Below, one piece after another: positions 14,958 through 23,684 of a stretch of 45,860 bases of DNA. The DNA lies in the NCBI RefSeq assembly GCF_000285535.1, contig NZ_HE610986.1, forward strand, positions 909,103-954,962, written 5' to 3'. The DNA is from Bacillus timonensis. GTDB lineage: Bacteria; Bacillota; Bacilli; Bacillales; Bacillaceae_L. The position numbers and the translations under genes were made by a program. The notes under the pieces are model-generated. The model did no database searches, was not told the origin of the DNA, and was given only the letters and a program-made list of their open reading frames with translations. Numbering within the stretch: position 1 is the first letter of the stretch; each line of letters starts with the position of its first letter.

Positions 14958-15159
14958 GATGAATATCAAAAATACATGAAATGAACAAAGTTTCAAATTG
15001 TCAGTTAACGGCTTTTCGCAGTGATTGGGGAAGCTTGATATTCTTAAAGTTCGGGACAATATTAGTGAAAAGTAAACAGCGTATGCGAGGTGGTTTTTGA
15101 TTTAGTCGGGGAATTGGGGTTCCGAGAGTATTTGGAGTGTTTTCTTTCAAAACTGGTTG

Positions 15160-15350
15160 TTATAGGACAAAGTTTCTTTTATATGGGACAGTTCATTGAA
15201 TATATAGGAATAAATTTCAACATATGGGACAACCCCTGAATATTAGTCCTACATGCTTGCGGAGTGATTTCGCCTAGGATGTGACCTAGACATCGATGAT
15301 TAGTGCCAACCCCCTGAGAATTTCTCCCACACTCCAGATATATTGAACCT
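15160..15350. repeat. decayed ~20-bp periodic sequence
   Basis: GGACA or GGGACA words recur at 15166, 15186, about 15207 and 15227, with TAT before them and TTNNTTGAA-like sequence between. Spacing is 20-21 bases and weaker echoes continue to about 15350. It fills most of the upp-glyA gap, which shows no coding sequence. This may be an eroded relative of the two strict 20-bp arrays. Confidence 0.4.
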
Positions 15351-15358
15351 AACCAAAG

Positions 15359-15388
15359 AGGCAGGACCCCCAAATAGGAGTCCTGCCT
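15359..15388 (-). terminator. terminator of glyA
   Basis: AGGCAGGAC (15359-15367) pairs with GTCCTGCCT (15380-15388), ten bases past the glyA stop. Only a short T run (CTCTTTGG) follows. Confidence 0.75.
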
Positions 15389-15397
15389 TCAAACATT

Positions 15398-16639
15398 TTA
15401 ATACTCTTTATAAAGTACAAACTTACTAGTTAATGCTTCAACACGCGCGCTTGCTTCAGCTAACTTCACTTCATCTTCTGCATTTTTCAATGCAAATCCG
15501 ATAATTGACGCGATTTCATCCATGTCCTCTAGACCGAAACCTCTACTTGTTACAGCAGCTGTTCCGATACGGATACCACTTGTTACAAATGGGCTTTCTG
15601 GATCGAATGGAATTGTATTTTTATTAACTGTGATACCGATATCGTCAAGAACTTTTTCAGCCACTTTACCAGTTAAACCTAAAGAACGAACGTCAACTAA
15701 TAGCAAGTGGTTGTCAGTTCCGTTAGATACTAATTGTAAGCCTTCTTTTTGCAAAGACTCAGCAAGTCTAGCCGCATTTGCCACGATATTTTTTGTATAT
15801 TGTTTAAATTCATCAGTAAGTGCTTCCCCGAATGCAACTGCCTTTGCAGCAATAACGTGCATTAACGGACCACCTTGGATACCAGGGAAGATAGATTTAT
15901 CAATTTTCTTCGCGAATTCTTCTTTACAAAGAATCATACCACCACGTGGACCACGTAATGTTTTATGAGTCGTTGTTGTTACGAAGTCAGCATATGGAAC
16001 CGGGTTTTCATGAAGACCTGTTGCCACAAGACCTGCAATATGAGCCATGTCTACCATTAAATAAGCTCCGACTTCATCCGCGATTTCTCTGAATTTTTTA
16101 AAGTCAATTGCACGTGGATAAGCACTTGCACCTGCTACGATAAGCTTTGGCTTATGCTCAAGTGCTTTTGCTCGTACATCGTCGTAATTGATTCGATGTG
16201 TTTCTGAATCAACACCGTACTCCACGAAATTATAATGAATTCCACTGAAGTTTACCGGACTACCATGCGTTAAGTGTCCACCATGAGAAAGATTCATCCC
16301 AAGTACTGTGTCACCTTGTTCTAAAATTGTAAAGTACACAGCCATATTTGCTTGAGCCCCAGAGTGCGGCTGCACATTTGCATGCTCTGCGCCGAAGATT
16401 TCCTTCGCACGATCTCTTGCAATGTTTTCCACAACATCCACATGCTCACAACCACCATAGTAGCGACGGCCAGGGTATCCTTCTGCATATTTGTTTGTTA
16501 ATACAGAACCTTGGGCTTCCATAACCGCTTCACTTACAAAGTTTTCAGATGCAATCAATTCGATTTTAGTACGCTGTCTTTGTAGTTCATCTTGAATTGC
16601 ATGAAATACTTTTTGATCTTGCTCCGATAAATGTTTCAT
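15398..16639 (-). CDS. glyA: serine hydroxymethyltransferase
   Basis: PLP enzyme: serine + tetrahydrofolate gives glycine + 5,10-methylene-tetrahydrofolate, the main one-carbon source for purines and dTMP. 413 residues, normal. The PLP lysine lies in [15 protein letters not shown] (about 226); other family motifs are [15 protein letters not shown] and MAHIAGLVA. Start ATG 16639 with AAAGGAGGA. A candidate PurR box pair (16847-16881) and a cre-like site lie upstream, so purine control is likely, as known for B. subtilis glyA. Confidence 0.98.
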   Translation of the reverse strand: MKHLSEQDQKVFHAIQDELQRQRTKIELIASENFVSEAVMEAQGSVLTNKYAEGYPGRRYYGGCEHVDVVENIARDRAKEIFGAEHANVQPHSGAQANMAVYFTILEQGDTVLGMNLSHGGHLTHGSPVNFSGIHYNFVEYGVDSETHRINYDDVRAKALEHKPKLIVAGASAYPRAIDFKKFREIADEVGAYLMVDMAHIAGLVATGLHENPVPYADFVTTTTHKTLRGPRGGMILCKEEFAKKIDKSIFPGIQGGPLMHVIAAKAVAFGEALTDEFKQYTKNIVANAARLAESLQKEGLQLVSNGTDNHLLLVDVRSLGLTGKVAEKVLDDIGITVNKNTIPFDPESPFVTSGIRIGTAAVTSRGFGLEDMDEIASIIGFALKNAEDEVKLAEASARVEALTSKFVLYKEY

Positions 16640-16697
16640 TGGAATCCTCCTTTTAATCTATTATGAATTATTTCGCTAATTTGAAAAATACTTTTCC

Positions 16698-16706
16698 ATT
16701 GTAACA
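16698..16706 (-). promoter_or_regulatory. extended -10 promoter of glyA (candidate)
   Basis: Minus strand TGTTACAAT: -10 TACAAT (16703-16698) with a TGn extension. There is no good -35 at 17 bases. It lies about 60 bases before the start codon. Confidence 0.45.
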
Positions 16707-16751
16707 CGTTTATTCGGTAGTAGGAAGGTTAAGTTTTTAATGGTTTTTTAG

Positions 16752-16766
16752 TTGAAAACGCTTTAA
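16752..16766. promoter_or_regulatory. cre-like site upstream of glyA
   Basis: TTGAAAACGCTTTAA matches the CcpA consensus WTGNAANCGNWNNCW at 14 of 15 positions. CcpA control of glyA is not something I can confirm. Confidence 0.3.
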
Positions 16767-16846
16767 AATCAGCTTATTAGTTACAAAGACGTTACTACTA
16801 TTGGCTTTTCAGTCAATTAAAAAAACTTAGCGATTTTTTGCCAAAC

Positions 16847-16881
16847 ACGAACATTTAAAAACAAAGATAAAATAATGTTCA
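16847..16881. promoter_or_regulatory. PurR box pair upstream of glyA
   Basis: ACGAACATT (16847-16855) and AATGTTCA (16874-16881) are inverted PurBox cores, with 24 bases between GAAC and GTTC, close to the spacing of Bacillus PurR operators. It is about 210-240 bases from the glyA start, further than usual. Confidence 0.55.
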
Positions 16882-16892
16882 TTTTTAGGGTA

Positions 16893-17160
16893 GGAACCAG
16901 AGGGACGGTTCTGTTGGTTCACTAGCAAACCCAACTAGCAAATGAAGAATACTATTTTATAGGGACGATAGAGTATTATATGTAAGTAGAATTCAATTGA
17001 AGATAGTTATTTAGTGGAAAATTTGATAGGAAGTGATATTGATAACTCATTTCTTAATTGAAAACTAGATAACGCACCAAACATTATTGAAGTAGTAATT
17101 GAAATATCCCTAAAAAACAAAAGGAGCCACAGGAACCGTCCCCGTGGTCCCTTTGCTCCT
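16893..17160. repeat. inverted pair of GGGACGGTTC palindromes flanking ~200 bp
   Basis: The left copy (16893-16920) reads GGAACCAGAGGGACGGTTCT. The right copy (about 17123-17157) is an inverted relative (AGGAACCGTCCC within a larger hairpin). Between them is AT-rich non-coding DNA. The layout resembles paired REP-like or miniature elements. The right copy also forms AGGAGC/GCTCCT followed by TTTTGTTTTTT on the minus strand, and so serves as the ywlG terminator. Confidence 0.5.
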
Positions 17161-17166
17161 AGTTAT

Positions 17167-17739
17167 TTAGCATTTTTTATTTTCTTTTTTGTCGGGGTAG
17201 ACGGCGCGTTCGCCTCCGATGAGTTTGGGTCTTGCTTTGGCCATTGTGACATGCGCTCCTCCAAGTTCCTTCACCGTACTTCTGATTGGCACTGCTACAT
17301 GTTTTAGATGCATACCGATAAAGGTGTCACCTATGTCAATCCCAGCTTCAGCTTTAATAAACTCTACCACAACGGGATCTTTTAAATGTCCGTAAGCATA
17401 TGTTGCCATGGCTCCACCTGCTGTTCGAACCGGTACCACTGTTACTTGCTCGTAGTTTTTAAGTAATGCTGTTTCCCGCTCGACTACTAATGCACGATTT
17501 AAGTGCTCACAGCATTGAAACGCTAGTTCAATACCTACATCTTTACGAAGCGAATCCAACTCACTAAAAATCAGTTGAGCCACTTCTTCAGATCCCGCCG
17601 TTCCAATTCGTTCACCGATGACTTCACTCGTACTACATCCAATAACGAGCAACTCCCCTTTTTTCAACGAAGCCCTTTCTGCAAACTCTGAGAGAATCGT
17701 CCGCAGCTGCTCTCTCCACACTTCAATGTCTGCAACCAC
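17167..17739 (-). CDS. ywlG: TIGR01440/UPF0340 family protein YwlG
   Basis: 190 residues from GTG 17739. The conserved family segments are [35 protein letters not shown] and [19 protein letters not shown]. Its molecular function is unknown; genes of this family commonly lie with rpiB and glyA, as here. GTG 17739 is preceded by AAGGAGG at eight bases, and the start region fits homologues. The frame is open to 17784, but that extension runs through a GGGAC/GTCCC palindrome and is unlikely to be translated. Confidence 0.93.
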   Translation of the reverse strand: MVADIEVWREQLRTILSEFAERASLKKGELLVIGCSTSEVIGERIGTAGSEEVAQLIFSELDSLRKDVGIELAFQCCEHLNRALVVERETALLKNYEQVTVVPVRTAGGAMATYAYGHLKDPVVVEFIKAEAGIDIGDTFIGMHLKHVAVPIRSTVKELGGAHVTMAKARPKLIGGERAVYPDKKENKKC

Positions 17740-17754
17740 AAAATCTACCTCCTT

Positions 17755-17780
17755 GGGACTCAGGACAGGTTCCGTGTCCC
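17755..17780. repeat. GGGAC/GTCCC palindrome upstream of ywlG
   Basis: GGGAC (17755-17759) and GTCCC (17776-17780) close a hairpin with an inner GGACA/TGTCC stem (17763-17779). It lies immediately upstream of the ywlG ribosome site. Confidence 0.5.
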
Positions 17781-17802
17781 ACATAATTTATGTTCAATTT
17801 AT

Positions 17803-17836
17803 ATAAAATACGCCTGATTCAAAATATCCTCAGGCG
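17803..17836 (-). terminator. terminator of rpiB
   Basis: CGCCTGA (17811-17817) pairs with TCAGGCG (17830-17836); TATTTTATAT follows on the minus strand. It is just beyond the rpiB stop. Confidence 0.7.
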
Positions 17837-17844
17837 CTCCATTT

Positions 17845-18294
17845 TTATGCTTCAGTGTTATCTTCGTAATCACTGATTTTATTGATTCTGTTTTCATGGC
17901 GGCCACCTAAAAATTCAGTTGTAAGCCATGCTTTTGCGATTTCACGGGCTAGTCCAGGACCGATGACACGCTCACCCATCGCAAGCATATTGCTGTTGTT
18001 ATGCTCACGCGTAGCCTTTGCACTGAATACATCATGACAAAGCGCACAACGAATGCCATGAACCTTGTTCGCAGCAATACTCATTCCGATTCCAGTTCCG
18101 CAAATTAAAATACCACGTTCATATTCCCCAGCCGCTACTTTTTTTGCAACAGGTAATGCATAATCTGGATAATCAACTGATGTCGAGCAGTCACATCCAA
18201 AATCATCATATTCAATCTCAAGTTCGTCTAATAAACCCTTGATTTCTTCACGTAAATTTAACCCACCATGGTCTGAAGCTATTGCAACTTTCAT
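17845..18294 (-). CDS. rpiB: ribose-5-phosphate isomerase B
   Basis: Interconverts ribose 5-phosphate and ribulose 5-phosphate in the pentose phosphate pathway. 149 residues, RpiB/LacAB fold. IASDHGG at the N-terminus, the catalytic cysteine segment GILICGTGIGMSIAANK and the REHNNSN loop are intact. Start ATG 18294 with GGGGGATT upstream. It is followed by its own terminator, then ywlG. Confidence 0.95.
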   Translation of the reverse strand: MKVAIASDHGGLNLREEIKGLLDELEIEYDDFGCDCSTSVDYPDYALPVAKKVAAGEYERGILICGTGIGMSIAANKVHGIRCALCHDVFSAKATREHNNSNMLAMGERVIGPGLAREIAKAWLTTEFLGGRHENRINKISDYEDNTEA

Positions 18295-18393
18295 TGTAAA
18301 TCCCCCTATACTTAATTTCCACTTGGCGCAACTGCACCACTTTTTCGCGCTAAACCGCCAAAGATATTACCTTTATTCTTATTATACCTAAAA

Positions 18394-18424
18394 TAGAACT
18401 CCCGAACCAAAAGGAGAGTTCCTA
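18394..18424 (-). terminator. terminator of the chemoreceptor gene
   Basis: On the minus strand GAACTCTCC pairs with GGGAGTTC, followed by TATTTT. A TATAAT at 18386-18381 just beyond could be the rpiB -10 element, with a poor -35. Confidence 0.55.
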
Positions 18425-18434
18425 GACGAAATAA

Positions 18435-19721
18435 TTATAACGTAAAACGCTGGATGGTCTGTTTCAACTGACCTGCTTGGGAAGCAAGTTCTTGGGCAAG
18501 CCCATCCACTTCACATATCACGCTTGTCTGATGTTGTGTGGCTGCACTTACTTCCTGTGCACCTGCAGACGTTTGTTCAGCAATTGCAGCAACCTCCTGC
18601 GATTGTAAGGATGTCGCTTGAATACGATCCATTTGTTTTTCAACCAATGCAGCAATTTGTTTTACAGCAGCCGCAACCTCAGTTACAGAAGTATTCATTT
18701 GAGCAATAGCCTCATTTGTGATCTTCCCTTTTTTCGCTTCCTCATTTGCAACCGAAACCTGTTCAGAGATTTGAACAACCACATGTAAAACCTCTTGTTG
18801 AATATTTTTTATAAGCTCAGAAATGCCTTGAACAGCCTTTGAGCTTTCGTCCGCAAGCTTTCTTACTTCATCTGCAACTACTGCAAAGCCCTTACCATGT
18901 TCACCTGCACGTGCCGCTTCAATTGAAGCATTCAATGCCAACAGATTTGTCTGTCCAGCAATATCGCCAACAAGTGAGATAATATTTTCAACTTCCTTCG
19001 CATTTTTCTCCAGGCGATTCACCGCTTCAAGTGACGTCTGATTGTTGTCAACCAACTTATTAATCCCCGATATCAGCGAATGCACAACCTGCTTCGTGTC
19101 CTTTAACGTATCAACCATTTCGACCGACAAGTTTTGTGCCGTTTTCGCATTTTGTTCAACCTCTTCGGCAATTTGAATCACATCCTCGACTGATTCAGCC
19201 GTTTCTTGAATCGAAACAGCTGAGCTGTCGGCTCCTTTGGAAATATCGGAAATGGTTCGATTAATATTTTCGGCCTGCTCGGATGCGAGACTGGATGCCT
19301 TGGTAATCTCAATCACTTTTTCATTGGTATTCCCAAAGTTTTCTTCGATTTTTTGGACCATATCACGTAGGTTATGTAACATTTTATTAAAAGCTAGACT
19401 TAAGCTACGAATCTCATCGTCCGATTTCGAGATTGGAACATCCTCACGAATATCCCCATTCGCTGCATGGATGGCCACCTGCTCGAGCGTCTGAAGTGGC
19501 TTTGTAATAATAGATGCCGCTAAATACGCAAGAATACCCGACCAGATAATACCTAAAGCCAAGGTTCCAATCACAAATATTTGCTGACTTATCCATTCCT
19601 CAACGAAAGGATAGACAAAATAGATAAATAACGCTGATGTAGAATATGTTACAATCGCCAAAATGGTTGTAAATAGAACCAATTTTACCCTAAGACCAAA
19701 TGTATAGTGCCTCTTTTTCAA
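18435..19721 (-). CDS. methyl-accepting chemotaxis protein without a large sensor domain
   Basis: 428 residues: two membrane helices (about 12-35 and 44-68) separated by only about ten residues, a HAMP domain (about 70-122) and a long cytosolic signalling coiled coil with the conserved hairpin tip [20 protein letters not shown] (about 262-281). Without an external domain it probably senses a membrane or intracellular cue. It would bind CheA/CheW at the tip. Start TTG 19721 with GGGGGAGA upstream. It begins 22 bases after ywlE and so is likely co-transcribed. No ligand can be named. Confidence 0.9.
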   Translation of the reverse strand: MKKRHYTFGLRVKLVLFTTILAIVTYSTSALFIYFVYPFVEEWISQQIFVIGTLALGIIWSGILAYLAASIITKPLQTLEQVAIHAANGDIREDVPISKSDDEIRSLSLAFNKMLHNLRDMVQKIEENFGNTNEKVIEITKASSLASEQAENINRTISDISKGADSSAVSIQETAESVEDVIQIAEEVEQNAKTAQNLSVEMVDTLKDTKQVVHSLISGINKLVDNNQTSLEAVNRLEKNAKEVENIISLVGDIAGQTNLLALNASIEAARAGEHGKGFAVVADEVRKLADESSKAVQGISELIKNIQQEVLHVVVQISEQVSVANEEAKKGKITNEAIAQMNTSVTEVAAAVKQIAALVEKQMDRIQATSLQSQEVAAIAEQTSAGAQEVSAATQHQTSVICEVDGLAQELASQAGQLKQTIQRFTL

Positions 19722-19743
19722 CCGATTCTCCCCCTGAATCTAA

Positions 19744-20175
19744 CTACTGTAGTTTAGAAAGCAAATCATCAATTAATGGTTCAAGTTCTGCATACGTTTC
19801 TCGATAAATATCAACTGGTCCTCCAAAAGGATCAGAAACATCTCCATTGGTATTCACATATTCCTTTAATGTAAATACTTTATCCTCAGCTTCTGGAAAA
19901 CGTAACAGGATCGCTTCCTTATGTTGATTGGTCATTGTAAACACATAAGTAGCCCACTCAAGATGTTCTTTTGTTAAAAAAGACGAAAAATGCTGACACT
20001 CAATACCATTTTCCTTTAATACCTGTGCCGTATTCGCTGAAGCAGGACTTCCTTCCCCCGCATATATCCCCGCTGACTTCACTTCGATGGATTCCCCCGC
20101 TTTGCTTCGTAAAATCGCTTCCGCCATTGGACTTCTACACGTATTTCCTGTACAAACAAATAAAACGCGAATCAT
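19744..20175 (-). CDS. ywlE: protein-arginine-phosphatase / low-molecular-weight phosphatase
   Basis: 143 residues from ATG 20175. The active-site loop VCTGNTCRSP (Cys8, with the Thr at the position linked to phospho-arginine specificity in B. subtilis YwlE) and the general-acid segment SDPFGGP are present. In B. subtilis YwlE reverses McsB arginine phosphorylation and so counters Clp-dependent degradation tagging. AAGGGTGATGAA precedes ATG 20175; the 15-residue upstream extension is not conserved. Confidence 0.92.
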   Translation of the reverse strand: MIRVLFVCTGNTCRSPMAEAILRSKAGESIEVKSAGIYAGEGSPASANTAQVLKENGIECQHFSSFLTKEHLEWATYVFTMTNQHKEAILLRFPEAEDKVFTLKEYVNTNGDVSDPFGGPVDIYRETYAELEPLIDDLLSKLQ

Positions 20176-20283
20176 TTCATCACCCTTTTCTTTTCTGCTT
20201 AAGCTACATTGCACCTGCAATTTTAGACATAATTCGATATAGTACCATTATAAGCGAGATTTGAAACAAGACATAGTCTATAG

Positions 20284-20317
20284 AAGAAAAAAGAGCACGA
20301 GTTTTTCACTCGCACTC
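20284..20317 (-). terminator. terminator of mntP transcript
   Basis: GAGCACGAGT (20293-20302) pairs with ACTCGCACTC (20308-20317) including two G-U pairs; TTTTTTC follows on the minus strand. It lies about 65 bases past the mntP stop. Confidence 0.7.
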
Positions 20318-20335
20318 ACATTTTTGTAATAATTT

Positions 20336-20378
20336 GGGACAGGTCCCATACCCACGGGACTAAATGGACCTTTGTCCC
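20336..20378. repeat. GGGACA/TGTCCC palindrome downstream of mntP
   Basis: GGGACA at the left end and TGTCCC at the right (20373-20378) enclose GGTCCCAT and ATGGACC, giving a two-step hairpin. It is one of several GGGAC palindromes in the window. Confidence 0.6.
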
Positions 20379-20380
20379 AC

Positions 20381-20944
20381 CTATAAAGGAAATAACAGTT
20401 TTACACCGAAGACTAGAAGGATGCTGCCACCTAGTACTTCACTATATGTACCGAGCCAGTTTTGGACCTTCCGACCTAATAAAAGTCCAAGCCATGATAA
20501 AACCATGCTGACGACGCCAAACATGAGGATGACCATAACTGTTTTTGCACCGTAAATGCCAAGCGAAAGGCCGACTGAAAAACTATCCAAACTTACACTT
20601 AAGGCGAAAATAATTAATCCGAATCCGACTGGTGTAATCATACGCTGCTGATCGTCGTCCTTAAAGGAGGAAATAATCATTTGCAATCCTAAAAATAAGA
20701 GTAAGCCTCCGCCTACATAAGTTGCTATCGTTCCAAATGTATCTGATAAAAAGTGGCCAATCATCATTCCTGCCAAAGGCATCCACATATGGAACAGACC
20801 GATGGTAATTCCGATTGTAAAGATTTGCTTTAGCCTCAACCGGATTAATCCCATTCCAAGTCCTACGGAAAATGCGTCCATTCCTAAAGCGAATGCCATA
20901 ACAAATAAAGTTATGAGTTCTCCGAGAAATGCTGTAATATCCAT
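20381..20944 (-). CDS. mntP: putative manganese efflux pump MntP
   Basis: 187 residues, six membrane helices arranged as two repeats. Each half carries an aspartate-bearing motif: [14 protein letters not shown] (about 20) and [12 protein letters not shown] (about 118), as in the MntP/YebN family that exports Mn2+. Start ATG 20944 with AAGGAGGTAG, 72 bases after ywlC. No manganese riboswitch fits in that gap, so control, if any, must come from the upstream promoter. Confidence 0.92.
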   Translation of the reverse strand: MDITAFLGELITLFVMAFALGMDAFSVGLGMGLIRLRLKQIFTIGITIGLFHMWMPLAGMMIGHFLSDTFGTIATYVGGGLLLFLGLQMIISSFKDDDQQRMITPVGFGLIIFALSVSLDSFSVGLSLGIYGAKTVMVILMFGVVSMVLSWLGLLLGRKVQNWLGTYSEVLGGSILLVFGVKLLFPL

Positions 20945-21016
20945 CTTCTACCTCCTTGGACGTGCCTATTTCAACATATGCATGTACACAACCAAATAGA
21001 AGAAGGATTTCTCAAT

Positions 21017-22060
21017 TTATTCTGTTATGATTCGATGACCGGCGGCTTTTGTTAGCCGATTCATAATTGCTTGACCAATCCCCTCACTTGGGAAGCTCTC
21101 ACTAAAAATAACATCGACGCCACTTTCATCAAAGAGGCGAAGGACATCATATAATCGATTTGCCACTGACTCCAAATCCTCACGCGAACCACAGGCAATT
21201 ATTTGATCTGCCTCATATTTATTTTCACCCTCTGTCGTTGTCAGGATACCGACCTTCAAGCCCTCATGTTGTTTCTCTTTTACGAGAGTTTGAATAAATT
21301 CCATCGAACCATTCACAATTGAAAGCGGAGCTGTTGGTGCATAATGTTTATATTTCATACCCGGCGACTTCGGAGCTTGTCCCTCCTCTAAAATCGCACG
21401 ATCAACCTCAACCACGCCACAGACTTCCTCTAATTGTTCCTTTGTCACACCACCTGGACGTAAGATGACAGGAATATCTCCTGAACAATCAAGAACCGTT
21501 GATTCAAGACCAACCCCAGTTGCTCCACCGTCAAGTATCCCCGCAATTTTACCAGTCAAGTCATCGGCAACGTGTTTCGCAAGTGTTGGACTCGGCTTCC
21601 CAGACAAATTTGCACTTGGTGCAGCAAGTGGAAGACCAGAAGCTGTTATTAATGCCAATGCAACAGGATGACTTGGCATCCGAATTGCCACCGTTTCAAG
21701 TCCAGCAGTTACCTTTTTCGAGACTGCATTTTCTTTTCTTTTTAAAACAAGAGTTAATGGACCCGGCCAGAATTTTTTAATTAAGCTTTTTGCCTGCTCC
21801 GGAATATCCTGAGCAATTTGTTGTAGTTGCCCAATTGTGGAGATGTGGACAATCAGTGGATTATCACTCGGCCGCCCCTTTGCTTCGTAAATTTTTGCAA
21901 CAGCTTCGTCTGACAAAGCATTCGCACCAAGCCCGTACACCGTTTCTGTTGGGAATGCGACTACCTCATCTGCCTGGAGGAGATTTGCTGCTTCTTTTAT
22001 TTGTGGATAAGATTCTAAATTATGTTGATTTTTATCCACAACCCATTGTTTTGTTTCCAT
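21017..22060 (-). CDS. ywlC: L-threonylcarbamoyladenylate synthase, long (Sua5) form
   Basis: Makes threonylcarbamoyl-AMP from threonine, bicarbonate and ATP, the first step of the t6A37 modification of ANN-reading tRNAs. 347 residues. The YrdC domain (about 20-200) has FPTETVYGLGANA, KGRPSDNPLIVHI and APSANLSGKPSPT; the Sua5 domain (about 230-347) is joined by SPGMKYKHYAP. ATG 22060 is chosen over ATG 22069 because AGGAG is seven bases before it. Confidence 0.95.
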   Translation of the reverse strand: METKQWVVDKNQHNLESYPQIKEAANLLQADEVVAFPTETVYGLGANALSDEAVAKIYEAKGRPSDNPLIVHISTIGQLQQIAQDIPEQAKSLIKKFWPGPLTLVLKRKENAVSKKVTAGLETVAIRMPSHPVALALITASGLPLAAPSANLSGKPSPTLAKHVADDLTGKIAGILDGGATGVGLESTVLDCSGDIPVILRPGGVTKEQLEEVCGVVEVDRAILEEGQAPKSPGMKYKHYAPTAPLSIVNGSMEFIQTLVKEKQHEGLKVGILTTTEGENKYEADQIIACGSREDLESVANRLYDVLRLFDESGVDVIFSESFPSEGIGQAIMNRLTKAAGHRIITE

Positions 22061-22156
22061 GTAACGCAACTCCTATATGAAATTCCTTTTATTATGTAGC
22101 TTTATTATTATCACAATATAAAAAAGTATAGGTTTTTAAAGAGTAGAAAACAAGTG

Positions 22157-22336
22157 TTATCCACATTTTGTGGACAACTTACTCAAAAATGTGGATAATT
22201 TTGTGGATATAACCAATTTCCCCACAATTCACACATAGAGGAAAAAATGTATCCACACCCCATATTTTTCATCACGTTCCATAGACTATCACATTCGTCC
22301 TCATTTTAACAACAAAACTTATCCACATTATCCACA
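22157..22336. promoter_or_regulatory. DnaA-box cluster between ywlB and ywlC
   Basis: Seven nonamers of TTATCCACA type. Perfect ones: 22157-22165 (+), 22190-22198 (-), 22319-22327 (+), 22328-22336 (+). One mismatch: 22169-22177 (-), 22202-22210 (-), 22249-22257 (+). The last two perfect boxes abut head to tail. In B. subtilis ywlC is one of the known DnaA-box clusters outside oriC. Confidence 0.92.
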
Positions 22337-22344
22337 AAATTCAA

Positions 22345-22391
22345 TAAAAAAACCTCTACTTGTGCACATTCCCATTCACAAATAGAGGTTT
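22345..22391 (-). terminator. terminator of ywlB
   Basis: AACCTCTA (22351-22358) pairs with TAGAGGTT (22383-22390), with an inner TTGTG/CACAA stem; TTTTTTTATT follows on the minus strand. Confidence 0.8.
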
Positions 22392-22402
22392 GAAAACTAT
22401 TG

Positions 22403-22849
22403 TTACTTTTCAATTTTAGCAACCATAAACATTGGATCTGCTTTTTCAAGAAGTTGTGTGATATGATTCGAACCTTTAATATGGTCTGGAAGGTCTCCAG
22501 CATCCATTTGCTCAAAACCAAGCATAGCGAAAAATTGAATCGATGCTTGCTTATTCGTTGCTAAAAATAAACGACTAAGTTCCTTATGCTTCGCGAGAGA
22601 TATCACACTTTTAAATAAAGTTAATAGATTTGTTTGGTCCACTCCAGGAGAAATCACTAGTGACCGAAGCAAGCCGTCCTTTTCAATTCTTTCAACACCC
22701 AATGTTGCAAGTATGTTTTGGTCTGCGTCCTCCATTAAAATAAAGTGATCAATAATCGATTCAATTCTATCCGCACTTACATCAGCTTGTCCTAAAAACG
22801 ATTTTACCTTTTCGATATCCTGTTCATTAGCTGTTCTAATTTGCTTCAT
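22403..22849 (-). CDS. ywlB: GNAT-family N-acetyltransferase YwlB
   Basis: 148 residues. The fold pattern is GNAT-like: an N-terminal IRTANEQDIEKVKSFL, a central beta strand DGLLRSLVISPGV and a late ASIQFFAMLGFEQMD, typical of the acetyl-CoA fold end. Position next to ywlC and spoIIR matches B. subtilis ywlB. The substrate is unknown. Start ATG 22849 with GGGTGGGG upstream. Confidence 0.8.
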   Translation of the reverse strand: MKQIRTANEQDIEKVKSFLGQADVSADRIESIIDHFILMEDADQNILATLGVERIEKDGLLRSLVISPGVDQTNLLTLFKSVISLAKHKELSRLFLATNKQASIQFFAMLGFEQMDAGDLPDHIKGSNHITQLLEKADPMFMVAKIEK

Positions 22850-22871
22850 TTACCCCACCCCATCTTAAATC

Positions 22872-22893
22872 AAATGCGCCTTGGCGTATTTGC
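22872..22893. other. hairpin upstream of ywlB
   Basis: CAAATGCGCC and GGCGTATTTG form a near-perfect 10-bp stem. A related word, CGCCAAGGCGTATTTGATAC, occurs near 33866, so it may be a short dispersed repeat. Confidence 0.4.
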
Positions 22894-22993
22894 GCCCGAT
22901 TTTTTTCGAGCTGTTATCCTAGTAACTACTCTATGTGGGATTTAGAAAAATAGAACCAAATGCTAGAATTTATATGATATCAAAAACTCATTT

Positions 22994-23659
22994 TTAGCTG
23001 AATAAAGATGTGAAAAATTCAACTAAGAAGAATTTTACCTCTACTTCTTCCTCTTCACTTTCGACCTTATCTTTTTTGTCTTTCTGTTGTTCCCTATCTT
23101 CCTTCTCAACTTCTTGTTCGATTGCCACATCTTTTCCTTCCTCATCTGAAGCATCTATCGCATCACCGGTTGAAAAATCTAAGAAACATAATGGCGGGAA
23201 TAACACGCACCACCAGTTTGCACCTTCCGCTTCACCTAACGAAATAAGGATTGCTTCATACTCACCTGCTGGATAAAGAAATTGACCGTAAAGTTTTGTT
23301 GGAAACTGTACATTACGTCCGTAATCTACTGTATATGATTGATTGCTATTTTCTTCTTCTAAAACTCTAGCAACGATTTTCTCGATTTCTGGAAGTCTCT
23401 CTTGAATCAATTCTCTTGCAGCTTCAATTGAAGTTAATTCTGCAACCCACTCCGTAATCTCCGCATTCACAGCATCACGCACTTTGCGCTTTAATGCCTG
23501 GTCTTCATCGGAATCACTGTTTGCTAAGATGCGAAGTCGAATCGCCTCATCAGGAATCACCTGAGGACCTTCCGCACTCGTTTCCTTTATTAATAAATGG
23601 CTATTCGCCCCAATTAACATTAAAAAGATAAATGATACAATTGCAATTTGTTTACTCAC
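22994..23659 (-). CDS. spoIIR: stage II sporulation protein R
   Basis: Forespore-made secreted signal that triggers SpoIIGA to process pro-sigma-E in the mother cell. 221 residues: N-terminal membrane/signal segment (about 4-20), then the conserved domain with PDEAIRLRILANSDSDEDQ and QFLYPAGEYEAILISLGEAE, and ANWWCVLFPPLCFLD. The C-terminal about 45 residues are highly acidic/basic and not conserved. Start GTG 23659 with a weak GGATGGTG site. A sigma-F-type promoter lies 25 bases upstream, matching the known forespore expression. Confidence 0.95.
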   Translation of the reverse strand: MSKQIAIVSFIFLMLIGANSHLLIKETSAEGPQVIPDEAIRLRILANSDSDEDQALKRKVRDAVNAEITEWVAELTSIEAARELIQERLPEIEKIVARVLEEENSNQSYTVDYGRNVQFPTKLYGQFLYPAGEYEAILISLGEAEGANWWCVLFPPLCFLDFSTGDAIDASDEEGKDVAIEQEVEKEDREQQKDKKDKVESEEEEVEVKFFLVEFFTSLFS

Positions 23660-23684
23660 TCTCTAGCACCATCCCTTCAAAAAC

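Noticed and set aside
15179-15373. 64-residue minus-strand frame between upp and glyA
   Set aside because: No ribosome site, no family features, and it overlaps the glyA terminator and the periodic sequence.
20945-21016. Manganese (yybP-ykoY) riboswitch before mntP
   Set aside because: The gap to ywlC is only 72 bases and shows none of the aptamer core.
22157-22336. Replication origin
   Set aside because: DnaA boxes alone are present. There is no dnaA, dnaN or clear AT-rich unwinding region, and ywlC is a known non-origin cluster site in B. subtilis.
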